Shown here one piece after another: positions 11,228 through 20,299 of a stretch of DNA of 64,000 nt (the stretch's first letter is position 1; every line of letters starts with the position of its first letter). The position numbers and the translations under genes were made by a program. The notes under the pieces are model-generated. The model searched no databases, had not been told where the DNA came from, and was given only the letters and a program-made list of their open reading frames with translations. Location of the stretch: the NCBI GenBank assembly GCA_012103535.1, contig WLWQ01000001.1, forward strand, positions 806,001 to 870,000. Reading direction: 5' to 3'. This DNA comes from Pseudomonadales bacterium. Lineage in GTDB: Bacteria; Pseudomonadota; Gammaproteobacteria; Pseudomonadales; Pseudohongiellaceae.

Positions 11228-12577
11228 ATGACTTCAATAATTTATCCAACCACGAATCTTAAACACGTCGAACAATTAAACATCGTTAAGGGCGAGGGTA
11301 TTTATGTCTACGATGATGCTGGCAACAAATATTTGGAAGGGCTCGCGGGTCTCTGGTGTGCCGCATTGGGGTATGGCAATGCAGAGTTAATAGATGCCAT
11401 CACCGAACAATTAAAAACCCTTTCTTATTCTCATATGTTCGGTGGAAGAACCCATAAAGTAGTCATGCAACTTGCAGACAAACTTAGCGCAATGCTGCCT
11501 ATTGAAAATGGCAAAGTGTTTTTTGCCAATTCCGGTAGTGAAGCGAATGACTCTCACATGAAAATGCTGCGCTACTACTTCAATGTCACGGGTGAGCCAC
11601 AGAAGAAAAAAATTATCGCGCTGGAACGAGCCTATCACGGAGTGACTCTGGCGTCGGCAGCGCTGACTGGCCTGGAAGCCAACCACAAACACTTCTCACT
11701 GCCTTTAGAAGCGCTGGGTATTCTACGCACCGATTCTCCGCACTATTATCGAGGAAGAATCGACAATGAGAGCGAAAGAGAATTCTGCACCCGCATCATT
11801 AGCAATCTTGAAGAACTAATAGTTCGGGAAGGACCGGAAACCATCGCAGCTTTTATCGCCGAACCCGTTGGTGGTGCGAGCGGCGTGGTTGTGGCACCGG
11901 ATAGCTATTTCCCTGAAGTCGAAACTTTACTTACCAAGTACGACATTATGCTGTGGAGCGACGAAGTCATTTGCGGCTTTGGTCGCACTGGAAACGATTT
12001 CGGTTGTCAGACCATGGGATTTACACCACAACTAATTACTCTGGCCAAACAATTGTCTTCTGCTTATATACCCATTAGCGCCAGCGTAATTCCTGACTAT
12101 ATGTATGAAGCTATGGTAGAACCAAGTGCCGAAGTCGGCGTCTTCGGCCATGGTTACACTTACACCGGACACCCCGCGGCCTGTGCTGCAGCACTAAAAA
12201 CATTAGAAATTTATCAGCGCGACAATTTATTCGACCATGCCAGAAAAATGGGTGAGCACATGCAACAACGCTTAGCAGAATTTTCTGATCATCCCCTTGT
12301 GGGTGATGTGCGCGGGCATGGACTTATTGCCGCAGTCGAATTGGTTGCCAACAAGAAGACAGGGGAAAGTTTTGCGGGAGCTAGTGTTGGCGCCTTCGCC
12401 AAACAAGCCTGCCAGGACAATGGTCTATTAATTCGAGCAGTCGGTGGAAACTCCATTGCATTTTGCCCGCCATTAATCATTACTACAGAACAAATTGATG
12501 AAATGGTGGAAAAATTTAGCGTCGCCCTGCAACAGACACTCGATCATGTCTCCAAAGAAGGTTTACTAACATCCTAA
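11228..12577 (+). CDS. Class III PLP aminotransferase (omega-amino acid/pyruvate type)
   Basis: 449 residues with the full fold-type I pattern. NSGSEAND (101-108) binds the PLP phosphate, AYHG (135-138) stacks on the ring, SDEV (244-247) carries Asp245 that contacts the pyridine nitrogen, and Lys274 in TLAKQLSS forms the Schiff base. GHGYTYTGHPAACAAAL is the conserved segment from the other subunit. The opening LKHVEQLNIVKGEGIYVYD resembles omega-transaminases acting on beta-alanine, taurine or aromatic amines, normally with pyruvate as acceptor. The exact amine is not predictable. It is followed 25 bp later by the amidohydrolase gene, probably co-transcribed. Confidence 0.9.
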   Translation: MTSIIYPTTNLKHVEQLNIVKGEGIYVYDDAGNKYLEGLAGLWCAALGYGNAELIDAITEQLKTLSYSHMFGGRTHKVVMQLADKLSAMLPIENGKVFFANSGSEANDSHMKMLRYYFNVTGEPQKKKIIALERAYHGVTLASAALTGLEANHKHFSLPLEALGILRTDSPHYYRGRIDNESEREFCTRIISNLEELIVREGPETIAAFIAEPVGGASGVVVAPDSYFPEVETLLTKYDIMLWSDEVICGFGRTGNDFGCQTMGFTPQLITLAKQLSSAYIPISASVIPDYMYEAMVEPSAEVGVFGHGYTYTGHPAACAAALKTLEIYQRDNLFDHARKMGEHMQQRLAEFSDHPLVGDVRGHGLIAAVELVANKKTGESFAGASVGAFAKQACQDNGLLIRAVGGNSIAFCPPLIITTEQIDEMVEKFSVALQQTLDHVSKEGLLTS

Positions 12578-12602
12578 TTTAACGAATAACGAGTTCTATC
12601 AC

Positions 12603-14270
12603 ATGAAAAATTTAAGCAGATCTCTCATCGTTCTTGCCAGCCTCATTCTCGCAGCCTGCAGTCAGGAAGATAATTCAGAAACAATTAGCAATTCGGATCA
12701 GAATGTCGATTTGATTCTAACCAATGGCAAAGTACTGACTATCGATGACCAGTTTTCAATTCACGATACCGTCGTCGTAAATGATGGTCGTGTCGTTGCT
12801 ACCGGTACCGCTTCCCTGACATCAGAATACAACACAGACAACATAGTGGATCTAGATGGCAAAGTATTAATGCCTGGTTTTAATGATTCACACACCCATA
12901 TACGTGGCAGGCCACAACGCTATATCGAGCTCGGAGACGTAACTTCTATCGTTGAAATCCAGGATTTGATTCGAGCCAAGATCGCAGAAATCGGTGAAGA
13001 TGAATGGATCACAGGGTATGGCTGGTCAGAAGACGAACTCGATGAGGGTCGCCGACCGCTACGCTACGATCTGGATGAAGTGGCGCCTAACAATCCGGTC
13101 ATTCTTACCAGAGCAGGAGGCCATAGCGCTGTCTCCAACAGTCTGGCGTTGGAGTTAGCGGGTGTAACTCTCGAAACTCCCCAACCAGACGGCGGAGTGA
13201 TCGAATGCGGAGATGACGGTGAGTTAAATGGCGTTATTCGAGAACGGCAAGGCTTAGTAGGTAGGCTAGTTCCTGACTCCACTTACGACGAATTGATAGC
13301 CAGTTTGGAAATTAATCTCAATGCTCTGCTAAGCCTGGGAATTACTTCTATTACCGACGCGTCGAAACCGCCCAGCGAATTTGCGATGTGGGAAGAGCTC
13401 TATGAAAACGCCGAACTCTCTCTGCCGCGCTCACAAGTTCAATTTCAGTGGTTCGACGTGGCAGGAATTAATGAGGTCAAGGCGCGAGTTGGAGATGGCG
13501 ACGATTTTCTGAAGATTGGACCGATTAAGGTCTTCGCCGACGGTGGCTTCACAGGTCCGGCTGCTTACACTTTAGAACCCTATAGAAATCAGGGTGAATA
13601 TCGCGGTTACCTGGACATGCCCGAAGAAGAATTGGTAGCACATCTTAATGAAATTCATGACGCCGGTTGGCAAATGGGCATTCATGCAATCGGTGACGCC
13701 GCTATTATATTGGTTGTGAATACATTAGCGGACGCACTGGAAAGAAATCCACGAGAAGATCATCGTCACTATCTAAATCATTTTTCCATGCGGCCACCAG
13801 AACTGACCATGGAACTCATGGCCGAACATGATATTCACATTACCCAACAACCAAATTTCACTTACACCCTGGAAGGACGTTACGTGGAAAATTTGGATGG
13901 ATGGCGATTACAGCATAACAACCCACTGCGCTCTCCAATGGATCATGGCATAACCGTGGCCATATCCAGCGACATTTTACCGATTGGCCCGATGGTTGGA
14001 ATTTATGCTGCTGTGACCCGCAAAGGTATGACTGGAACTGTTTATGGACCGGATGAAATTATTAGTCGAGAAGAAGCGGTTCAGGCCTATACCTTAACAG
14101 GCGCATACTTAAACTTCGAAGAAGAAGTTAAAGGCTCTCTGGAACCTGGAAAATTTGCTGACATGATTGTGCTTTCTGACGACATTTTAACTGTCGATGA
14201 AGAACAAATCATGGATATAGAAGTCGAGCAAACTTATGTAAACGGGGAACTGGTTTACAGTCGAGAATAG
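12603..14270 (+). CDS. Lipoprotein amidohydrolase (YtcJ-like, amidohydrolase family 3)
   Basis: 555 residues. The signal peptide ends in the lipobox LAAC, making Cys19 the likely lipidation site, so the enzyme is anchored to a membrane facing the periplasm. Metal ligands are visible in DSHTHIRG (His97, His99), HAIGDAA and ISSDILPIGP. The KVFADGGFTGPAAYTL segment and LEPGKFADMIVLSDD near the end are typical of the YtcJ/amidohydrolase_3 group, which hydrolyses N-substituted amides or cyclic amides. The start is supported by the signal peptide. It probably belongs to one operon with the aminotransferase before and the cupin after it. Confidence 0.88.
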   Translation: MKNLSRSLIVLASLILAACSQEDNSETISNSDQNVDLILTNGKVLTIDDQFSIHDTVVVNDGRVVATGTASLTSEYNTDNIVDLDGKVLMPGFNDSHTHIRGRPQRYIELGDVTSIVEIQDLIRAKIAEIGEDEWITGYGWSEDELDEGRRPLRYDLDEVAPNNPVILTRAGGHSAVSNSLALELAGVTLETPQPDGGVIECGDDGELNGVIRERQGLVGRLVPDSTYDELIASLEINLNALLSLGITSITDASKPPSEFAMWEELYENAELSLPRSQVQFQWFDVAGINEVKARVGDGDDFLKIGPIKVFADGGFTGPAAYTLEPYRNQGEYRGYLDMPEEELVAHLNEIHDAGWQMGIHAIGDAAIILVVNTLADALERNPREDHRHYLNHFSMRPPELTMELMAEHDIHITQQPNFTYTLEGRYVENLDGWRLQHNNPLRSPMDHGITVAISSDILPIGPMVGIYAAVTRKGMTGTVYGPDEIISREEAVQAYTLTGAYLNFEEEVKGSLEPGKFADMIVLSDDILTVDEEQIMDIEVEQTYVNGELVYSRE

Positions 14271-14283
14271 CTAATTCAATGCC

Positions 14284-14778
14284 ATGAGTGATGAAACTGA
14301 TAAGCCCAATGTCATCAACGCCGACACTATAAAAGAAAATGAAGGCACTTTTTCACATCCGTGGAATCCAAATTCTGAAATTACCGGAACGCGACTTAGT
14401 GACTTAACTGGCCTGAGTCGCATAGGTGTCAGCCTGGTGCGCATAGCACCCGGCAAAGAATCATTTACCTACCATTCACATCATCGTGAAGAAGAGTGGA
14501 TCTTCATTCTCTCTGGCAAAGGCATCGCTGAAATAAATGACGAAGAATATGAAGTCAAAGCCGGTGACTTCATGGCGTTTCCAACTCCTTCTGTCCCCCA
14601 CCACCTGCGAAATCCATTCGCGGATGAACTTTCTTATCTCATGGGTGGAGAAACTAAAGATTTTGAAATCGCCGATTTTCCAAAACTCGGAAAGCGAATG
14701 GTGCGCTTAAAAGGCGAAGTGCAGATCTATAATCTGAAAGATGGAAAAGTTTTCGGCCCATTGGAACCGGAAGATTAG
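14284..14778 (+). CDS. Cupin-domain protein
   Basis: 164 residues. The beta-barrel metal site appears as HSHHREEEWIFILSGKG (the G-x5-HxH-x3,4-E motif) and the second motif as AGDFMAFPTPSVPHH. This is a single-domain cupin of the transcription-repressor/oxalate-decarboxylase-like group, with no DNA-binding domain. The second motif has an extra His (PHH). It lies 13 bp after the amidohydrolase gene, suggesting a linked metabolic role such as an isomerase or a metabolite-binding protein. Confidence 0.85.
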   Translation: MSDETDKPNVINADTIKENEGTFSHPWNPNSEITGTRLSDLTGLSRIGVSLVRIAPGKESFTYHSHHREEEWIFILSGKGIAEINDEEYEVKAGDFMAFPTPSVPHHLRNPFADELSYLMGGETKDFEIADFPKLGKRMVRLKGEVQIYNLKDGKVFGPLEPED

Positions 14779-14867
14779 ATTCGCTCCCTCCTTTGCGCGA
14801 GATCAAACAAGCCCCCTGATAGCCATGCCACGATGACTCTAAGGCAAGATGCGCTTAGGAGGTTTTC

Positions 14868-15479
14868 ATGGAAAAGGGTTCTCGTTTAATTCTCGCAATT
14901 GGCATTACTGCATTACTGAGCGGCTGCCAGTCTCAGTCTGGCTATAACCCGCTGGATGATTTCGAACAGATAGATCCAGCTTCCATTTTTGCTACACCCG
15001 AGCCCATTCCCTCCTCCACCTATACGACCGAACAGATTCAAAGAGGAAAATATCTGGTGGGGCTGTTGGGATGTGGCGCCTGCCATACTGATGGGGCCTT
15101 GCTAGGAACGCCAAACTCTTCCCTTTTACTAGCAGGATCATCAGTCGGTATTGCCTATACCAGCCCATTTGTCGATGATGACCCGGGCGTAGTCTATCCG
15201 GCAAATCTGACACCGGATCTGGAAACAGGCTTGGGCAGCTGGACTATGGAACGCCTGGTAACGATGATTCGAGTTGGAACTACTGAACACAGCGCCAGCA
15301 GTGTTCCTGTTATGCCTTGGCCTGCCTACGCTGGTATCGAATACGACGATGCTTTATCGATGGCTGCCTACCTAAAAAGTCTGGCCCCAATCCGACATGA
15401 TGTGCCAAACAATGTAGATGAGGGCGATACTGCAATCGCACCCTATGTACATTTCGGTGTTTACTGGAGTCGAGAATAG
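14868..15479 (+). CDS. Lipoprotein mono-haem cytochrome c
   Basis: 203 residues with a lipoprotein signal (ALLSGC) and one haem site GCGACH near residue 66, inside the RGKYLVGLLGCGACHTDG segment typical of alcohol-dehydrogenase-associated cytochromes. VPVMPWPAYAGI, with the likely axial Met, and MAAYLKSLAPI complete the domain. A very good ribosome site AGGAGG lies upstream of the ATG at 14868. It probably passes electrons from periplasmic dehydrogenases to the terminal oxidase. Confidence 0.87.
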   Translation: MEKGSRLILAIGITALLSGCQSQSGYNPLDDFEQIDPASIFATPEPIPSSTYTTEQIQRGKYLVGLLGCGACHTDGALLGTPNSSLLLAGSSVGIAYTSPFVDDDPGVVYPANLTPDLETGLGSWTMERLVTMIRVGTTEHSASSVPVMPWPAYAGIEYDDALSMAAYLKSLAPIRHDVPNNVDEGDTAIAPYVHFGVYWSRE

Positions 15480-15573
15480 CCTCCAAAGGCTGGAACCAAA
15501 AAATTTAATTGCTGTTAACATCGTGCTAGCTTGACACTCTTGACTAAGGATAAAGGCAAGTGAGCACGGACCA

Positions 15574-15939
15574 ATGAACAGTGGAATTAAAAAATTTCAA
15601 ATCGACTCGGAATACTTTTTCAAAGAAGGATGTTTTATCACGGAAGTCTCAAATTCCTCTGACGATGAAGAGGTATCCGTCGCCCGCGCCAGAGTAGAAC
15701 CTGGTAAAAAAACAAAATGGCATGCTCTTGCCGACACTGCTGAACGCTACGTTATTCTAGAAGGAAGCGGCACCGTTGAAATTGGTGATATGAGCCCTTC
15801 CAAGGTGACCGCAGGTGACGTCGTGCTGATTCCACCGCAAATGCGTCAACGCATCTTCAATTCAGGTGAAAATGACTTAATATTTTTGGCAATTTGTTCT
15901 CCGCGATTTGAGCAAAAAAATTATCTGGAAGTCGAATAA
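15574..15939 (+). CDS. Small cupin protein
   Basis: 121 residues, single cupin fold: VEPGKKTKWHALADTAERYV, then ILEGSGTVEIGD, AGDVVLIPPQMRQRIFN and DLIFLAICSPRF. The first motif has only one clear His (KWHALADTAE), where canonical metal cupins have HxH, so metal binding may be weak or altered. It is immediately followed by the AlkD-like gene (one base between stop and ATG). Confidence 0.82.
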   Translation: MNSGIKKFQIDSEYFFKEGCFITEVSNSSDDEEVSVARARVEPGKKTKWHALADTAERYVILEGSGTVEIGDMSPSKVTAGDVVLIPPQMRQRIFNSGENDLIFLAICSPRFEQKNYLEVE

Positions 15940-15940
15940 C

Positions 15941-16648
15941 ATGACTACTGCAAAAAATCTCAGTCTTGAATTACAAAAACTCGGAAATACCAAAATCGCC
16001 GAACATTCCCAACGGTTTTTTAAAACTGGTGAAGGCGAATACGGAGCTGGTGACAAATTCTTAGGAATTAGAGTGCCAGTACTTAGAGCATTCGCTAAAA
16101 AGCACAGCCAGACTTCACTAAATGAAGTGTTGAAACTACTCAAGTCAAAATGGCATGAAGAAAGACTGACTGCACTACTAATGCTGGTGGGACTCTATCA
16201 AAAAGGAAACAATCAAGAGAAACAACGAGTCTACGAGGCATACCTGAGTAGTACTCAATACATTAACAACTGGGACCTGGTTGATTGCTCCGCCCATCTT
16301 ATCGTAGGCCCTCACCTGTTCGGCAAAAGTCAGGCAAAACTCAATTCCCTGGCGAAATCCAAAGAACTTTGGGAAAGGCGCATCGCAATGATGGCGACTT
16401 TCTACTATATAAAGCAGGACAGTTTTGAGCAGACTCTCAAACTTGCCAAGCTATATCTAAAAGACCAGGAAGATTTGATACATAAATCCACTGGATGGAT
16501 GCTTAGAGAGTTAGGCAAGAGAAATAAAAAACTCGAAGTTGAATTTCTGAATCAACACTATAAAAACATGCCCCGCACCATGCTGCGATATGCGATCGAA
16601 AAATTTCCAGAACGGGAGCGCCAGCGTTACTTAAAGGGAACAGTTTGA
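15941..16648 (+). CDS. DNA alkylation repair protein, AlkD-like
   Basis: About 235 residues made of HEAT-like helical repeats, as in the AlkC/AlkD family of DNA glycosylases that excise N3- and N7-alkylpurines. Signature pieces include FLGIRVPVLRAFAKKH near the start, INNWDLVDCSAHLIVG in the middle and HKSTGWMLRELGKR later. The W-D and R residues of the DNA-facing groove are present in NNWDLVD and WMLRELGK. The start at 15941 abuts the cupin stop codon; an upstream ATG at 15908 would overlap the cupin gene. Confidence 0.9.
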   Translation: MTTAKNLSLELQKLGNTKIAEHSQRFFKTGEGEYGAGDKFLGIRVPVLRAFAKKHSQTSLNEVLKLLKSKWHEERLTALLMLVGLYQKGNNQEKQRVYEAYLSSTQYINNWDLVDCSAHLIVGPHLFGKSQAKLNSLAKSKELWERRIAMMATFYYIKQDSFEQTLKLAKLYLKDQEDLIHKSTGWMLRELGKRNKKLEVEFLNQHYKNMPRTMLRYAIEKFPERERQRYLKGTV

Positions 16649-16671
16649 AAAAATAAGAATAGAAAACAGAA

Positions 16672-17796
16672 TTAGTTTTCTACTGGCGCCTGCACAGGAG
16701 GCGGGTTTTCTATTCTCTCGATTAGACTCGTCAGGGCCGACACCTCAGTTTCAATTGCTGCGATGGATTTAAAGTATTCAAGCACCGACTCTTCTCCTAT
16801 AGGAATCGAGATTGCCTGGCCCTGTTGGATCGTGGTTAATCCATCTTCATCGATTCGTAAACTAGCCAGGTGAGCACCGTAATAATCTGAGATCCCAGTG
16901 TCTATAACTAACACCTTACCGCCAAAGCGAGGCACGACGGTACCTAGCCCGGGTGTATGCCCTACTACGATATGATCCACATCATAAAAATCAAGCACTG
17001 CATCGACATGAAGCTGCTCCAGCGCTTCCTCATTAGCTGCCAGGCCTCGATACCACAGAGGACCCTCTTCTGCTTCCGTTAGTCGTCCCGTTTCTGGTAT
17101 TGCGCCGCTAAGCTCTGAGCGAACTTGATCATTAATTTCACGCAAGCTCATACCCAGAACTTGGGGCGATAATCCTCCATGCATAAACAATGTTCGATTC
17201 ACTTTTACGATTGTATTGTGAGTTACAACCCAGGCACCAATTTCCCCTTCTTTATCCCATGCCAGTCGATGCTCTACGTAACCGAGGGGATAAGCCTCAT
17301 CAAACTCATCTCGATAGCCTTCTTCTTCGACAAATTCGGGAACTGACAATTTAAGCTGCTCTATATGATAGTCATATAAATTATTTCTTAACCTGCGCGA
17401 GTTGCGACTCCGAAAAGCTTCGTATTCTCCCGGGTGCACATAGCGTAGATCGCCAAGCATGTTCATGGCTTCGTGATTTCCAATTAGCGCATGCACTTTA
17501 CCACCGTCATCTTCGGCTTGTTCCTCAAGTTTGCGCATGTGCGCAATGATGCGATCTGTATCGGGTCCACGATCAGGTAAGTCGCCGACTTGTACGAAGT
17601 GAGTATCTTCAGCAATCCAGTTGCCACGACGATTGACTAGTTCAGCATCGCGCAATACTTGTAGGTAGCTAGCATAATCACCATGAATATCGCCAACAGC
17701 AATTATGCGAGAAACACCCTGCCACTCATCTTCCGCAGCCGAAGCTGCAGCAACAAAGAGAAGAAAGGTAAAAATTAATTTATTCAGAAAACGCAA
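16672..17796 (-). CDS. Periplasmic metallophosphoesterase (Shewanella-like protein phosphatase type)
   Basis: About 374 residues. All calcineurin-type motifs are present: GDIHGDY (35-41), GDLPDRGPD, GNHEAMN, HGGLSP and VGHTPG. This order and the length match the Shewanella-like (SLP/Shelp) branch of PPP phosphatases. The start is placed at a TTG (17796) because GGAG lies five bases upstream and the product then opens with a standard signal peptide (RFLNKLIFTFLLFVAAASA). A TTG at 17829 is the longer alternative and would overlap the previous gene. The neighbouring gene upstream may encode a CotH-like protein, so the two could act on the same exported phosphoprotein. Confidence 0.85.
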   Translation of the reverse strand: MRFLNKLIFTFLLFVAAASAAEDEWQGVSRIIAVGDIHGDYASYLQVLRDAELVNRRGNWIAEDTHFVQVGDLPDRGPDTDRIIAHMRKLEEQAEDDGGKVHALIGNHEAMNMLGDLRYVHPGEYEAFRSRNSRRLRNNLYDYHIEQLKLSVPEFVEEEGYRDEFDEAYPLGYVEHRLAWDKEGEIGAWVVTHNTIVKVNRTLFMHGGLSPQVLGMSLREINDQVRSELSGAIPETGRLTEAEEGPLWYRGLAANEEALEQLHVDAVLDFYDVDHIVVGHTPGLGTVVPRFGGKVLVIDTGISDYYGAHLASLRIDEDGLTTIQQGQAISIPIGEESVLEYFKSIAAIETEVSALTSLIERIENPPPVQAPVEN

Positions 17797-17819
17797 TGCA
17801 ACTCCGGTGTAGACAAGCA

Positions 17820-18854
17820 CTAGCGACAACGACGTATAAACGCACGCTCGTAATCTCTCTCATCTTCTAATACTTCGAAAAAATCTTCGGTATAGCGCAC
17901 ATTTCTGCGGGACGAGCGCTCACTTACATAAGTGGTATCGCTCACTATAGCCATTATCTCGGCTTCGGCCTGCCTATATTTGTCTGCCGCTTGTTGCAAG
18001 ATTCCTTCGTCAACGCAAAACCCTCGATAGAGTCTTGAGCGAATACTTCTCAAGTTAAAACTCGGTTGTGGTTCAGGCGCATAACTGGCGTCAACGAAGC
18101 CTGAAGCATCAAAATCATAAGGTATGGGAAAATATTCCCCATCATCACTGACTAATAGTTTCGTATTGTGACAACATTCCTCTCCCGTTGGTCCTTCGAT
18201 AATTGAGAAATCTGTGTTCCCTATGTAATACATAAACATCGAGACTAGCGTGCTTTGAGGTCTGTTTAGTTCCAGATTAGGAACTTTATGGAGTTCGTTT
18301 TCTGCCAGTTGAAAACGATCCGACAATCTATTCTGATGCTCGATAAAAAAAGCCGGGTTGGTTCTGCTCTCTTCTTCCTCACTATCTATGTAAGTCACAT
18401 TGAGCAGTCGAGTATCGAAATAATAATCGCTTACCAGACTAAAAATGTCATAGAGCTGCCTCTCTTTATGGAGATAGTCTACATAACGGTTCTGGCGACC
18501 ACATTGCACTACCAGTTTCAGACGATTTTGATTCTCGAATAGCGTGCCGGGCAACTGGGAACGCCTCAGATCGACCCAGAGCTGAGCATAACGACAATTA
18601 CCCCGTTGCAGACGCCAATTTCCTCTTACGCTGAATGCAGCATCTAACATTACTTCATTGCCACTGGAATCTACATAACTCAAACTGCCATCATATTCCT
18701 GCTCTCTATCACGAGCTGAATTGATTGCATCGAATGGACCCGTAAGAGTAATAGCAAGCGGCTCGGATTCGGCGAATAGAGGATCTGACGCAGCAGCGCC
18801 AAATGCTTGCAGGCAGAATGGAGTAAGCAAAATTACGAGAAATAGTCGTTTCAT
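17820..18854 (-). CDS. Exported protein of unknown function, possibly CotH-kinase-like
   Basis: 344 residues with a signal peptide (MKRLFLVILLTPFCLQAFG). No family is certain. Features reminiscent of CotH-type spore-coat kinases are an FSVRGNWR segment near residue 75, a KERQLYDIFSLVSDYYFDTRL helix region, and the acidic FPIPYDFDASGFVD motif near residue 243, which could hold metal as the DFD of kinases does. An MYYIGNTDFSI stretch precedes it. The mature protein has several Cys, including adjacent ECCHN residues, suggesting disulfides. The downstream phosphatase follows closely on the same strand. Confidence 0.5.
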   Translation of the reverse strand: MKRLFLVILLTPFCLQAFGAAASDPLFAESEPLAITLTGPFDAINSARDREQEYDGSLSYVDSSGNEVMLDAAFSVRGNWRLQRGNCRYAQLWVDLRRSQLPGTLFENQNRLKLVVQCGRQNRYVDYLHKERQLYDIFSLVSDYYFDTRLLNVTYIDSEEEESRTNPAFFIEHQNRLSDRFQLAENELHKVPNLELNRPQSTLVSMFMYYIGNTDFSIIEGPTGEECCHNTKLLVSDDGEYFPIPYDFDASGFVDASYAPEPQPSFNLRSIRSRLYRGFCVDEGILQQAADKYRQAEAEIMAIVSDTTYVSERSSRRNVRYTEDFFEVLEDERDYERAFIRRCR

Positions 18855-19022
18855 ATCAAGCGCCTGTTTGGTTTTACACCGAGCAATTGACTGGCAGACG
18901 TCCTGCGCGCCCTGTCTCGAGTGTATCCCCTCACCAATTAGACCGCAATAGATTGAATTTTATGTTTTTTTCCCACTCTCTTTGGTCTTATAATCACCAG
19001 ATAATTGAATTGCGGCGATCTT

Positions 19023-19814
19023 ATGATGAACTCTGACGAGGGTTTAATGCTTAAAAAATACTTTGCGATCATTGATCGCAAAACCGGCTACGTATTTTTG
19101 CTGAGCATGGCTATAACTTATTTCTGTTATCGCTTCGATTTCAGCTTCAATCTTAATGTTACTCTATTCAGTATCGCCGTGGTTTTTCCACTGGTGTTTA
19201 CTATTCGAGAAGCTTTTCGCAAGCGAACTGCCATACTTAAATTTCTTAGCATGTTTAAGGCATCACTTAATGCAACTTATTATTGCTTTGCCAACAACAA
19301 TAAATTAACTGAAGAAAATAAGCAGTTCGTTGCCAACAGCTTGCACGCCATTTCAGATCTGTTTTTTGATGCCTTAAGAGGAAAGGAATATCAACAAGGC
19401 AAGGTGCGAGACAAACTCAATGAAGTTTATGAATTTATAAACAACAATCGAGACGTCATCTCTACTGGCGTGGCATTGAAAATTATCCGCTTCCTGAAAG
19501 ACGTCAATGAAAGTATCGAAAATACAGTTGGATTAAAACTTCATGGAACACCCATAAGCTTGCGCGCCTACTGTCTGGTGTTTATCTATGTATTTCCTTT
19601 TGTTTTCATTCCCACTCTCATTAATGATATGGGTGGCAATGACCAATGGATTGTGTATGCACTCGGAGCCGTGCACGGATTTATTTTAATTTCTTTATAT
19701 AACGTTCAGGATGACATGGAAGATCCTTTTGATCAGGTGGGCTTGGACGATATTAAGCTGGAAGAATTTCACTTCGCAAAAGAAGATTCTTTCTTAGAGA
19801 AACCCGCACCGTAG
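19023..19814 (+). CDS. Membrane protein, possibly bestrophin-like
   Basis: About 263 residues with two N-terminal hydrophobic helices (YVFLLSMAITYFCY and LFSIAVVFPLVFTI), a charged helical middle, and two C-terminal helices (YCLVFIYVFPFVFIPTLI and YALGAVHGFILISLY). The segment after the last helix, QDDMEDPFDQVGLDDIKLEEF, strongly resembles the ExPF-x3-x-DLPL region of bestrophin/UPF0187 chloride channels. The identity is inferred from this and the helix layout. The start is uncertain: ATGs at 19023 and 19026, or 19047 with GAGGG four bases upstream. Confidence 0.5.
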   Translation: MMNSDEGLMLKKYFAIIDRKTGYVFLLSMAITYFCYRFDFSFNLNVTLFSIAVVFPLVFTIREAFRKRTAILKFLSMFKASLNATYYCFANNNKLTEENKQFVANSLHAISDLFFDALRGKEYQQGKVRDKLNEVYEFINNNRDVISTGVALKIIRFLKDVNESIENTVGLKLHGTPISLRAYCLVFIYVFPFVFIPTLINDMGGNDQWIVYALGAVHGFILISLYNVQDDMEDPFDQVGLDDIKLEEFHFAKEDSFLEKPAP

Positions 19815-19888
19815 ACCTAAACTAGAATTTTTGCGGGAGCCTGATGGTCTTTGCTAGTAACCTCCCCCGTTATTGATAATCCAAAATC

Positions 19889-20299
19889 ATGTTTAATAAC
19901 TTCTGCCTTTTGGGAAAACTACTTCCCGCTATAGTCTTCTTCGCTGCCACCACAAGCTCTGCTGGTGACAATCCTGATTTCGAATTGCAAACAGATAGCG
20001 GACTTAGTCTGCATTTACACAGCCAATTACAACCCCTGGTAATAAACCAGATTCACAGCTGGCATCTGGAACTCAATAATTCTTCGGGTTTAGTAGAAGA
20101 TGCAACAATTACCGTTGAGGGAGGTATGCCGGAACACGATCACGGCTTGCCAACACAACCTCAGGTGACCGCAGAAATCAGTCCGGGTGTTTATCTTATC
20201 GAAGGAATTCGCTTTCACATGCCCGGAGCATGGCAAATGCTTTTTACAATTCAGGTCGATGGCCGCACAACGGAAGCAACTTTGGAATTTCAATTGTGA
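19889..20299 (+). CDS. FixH/YtkA-like secreted protein
   Basis: 136 residues with an N-terminal signal (LLGKLLPAIVFFAATTSSA) and one beta-sandwich domain. VEGGMPEHDHGLPTQP, then GVYLIEGIRFHMPGAWQMLF, is the pattern of FixH/YtkA-like domains, where a Met/His-rich loop may bind copper. The next gene, encoding a MauG-type di-haem protein, starts within the last four bases (stop TGA overlapped by GTG), so the pair is translationally coupled. Confidence 0.75.
   Translation: MFNNFCLLGKLLPAIVFFAATTSSAGDNPDFELQTDSGLSLHLHSQLQPLVINQIHSWHLELNNSSGLVEDATITVEGGMPEHDHGLPTQPQVTAEISPGVYLIEGIRFHMPGAWQMLFTIQVDGRTTEATLEFQL

Noticed and set aside
16654..16680. AGAAAAC/GTTTTCT hairpin between the AlkD-like and phosphatase genes
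   Set aside because: Very AT-rich, 7 bp and no following T tract; too weak to call a terminator.
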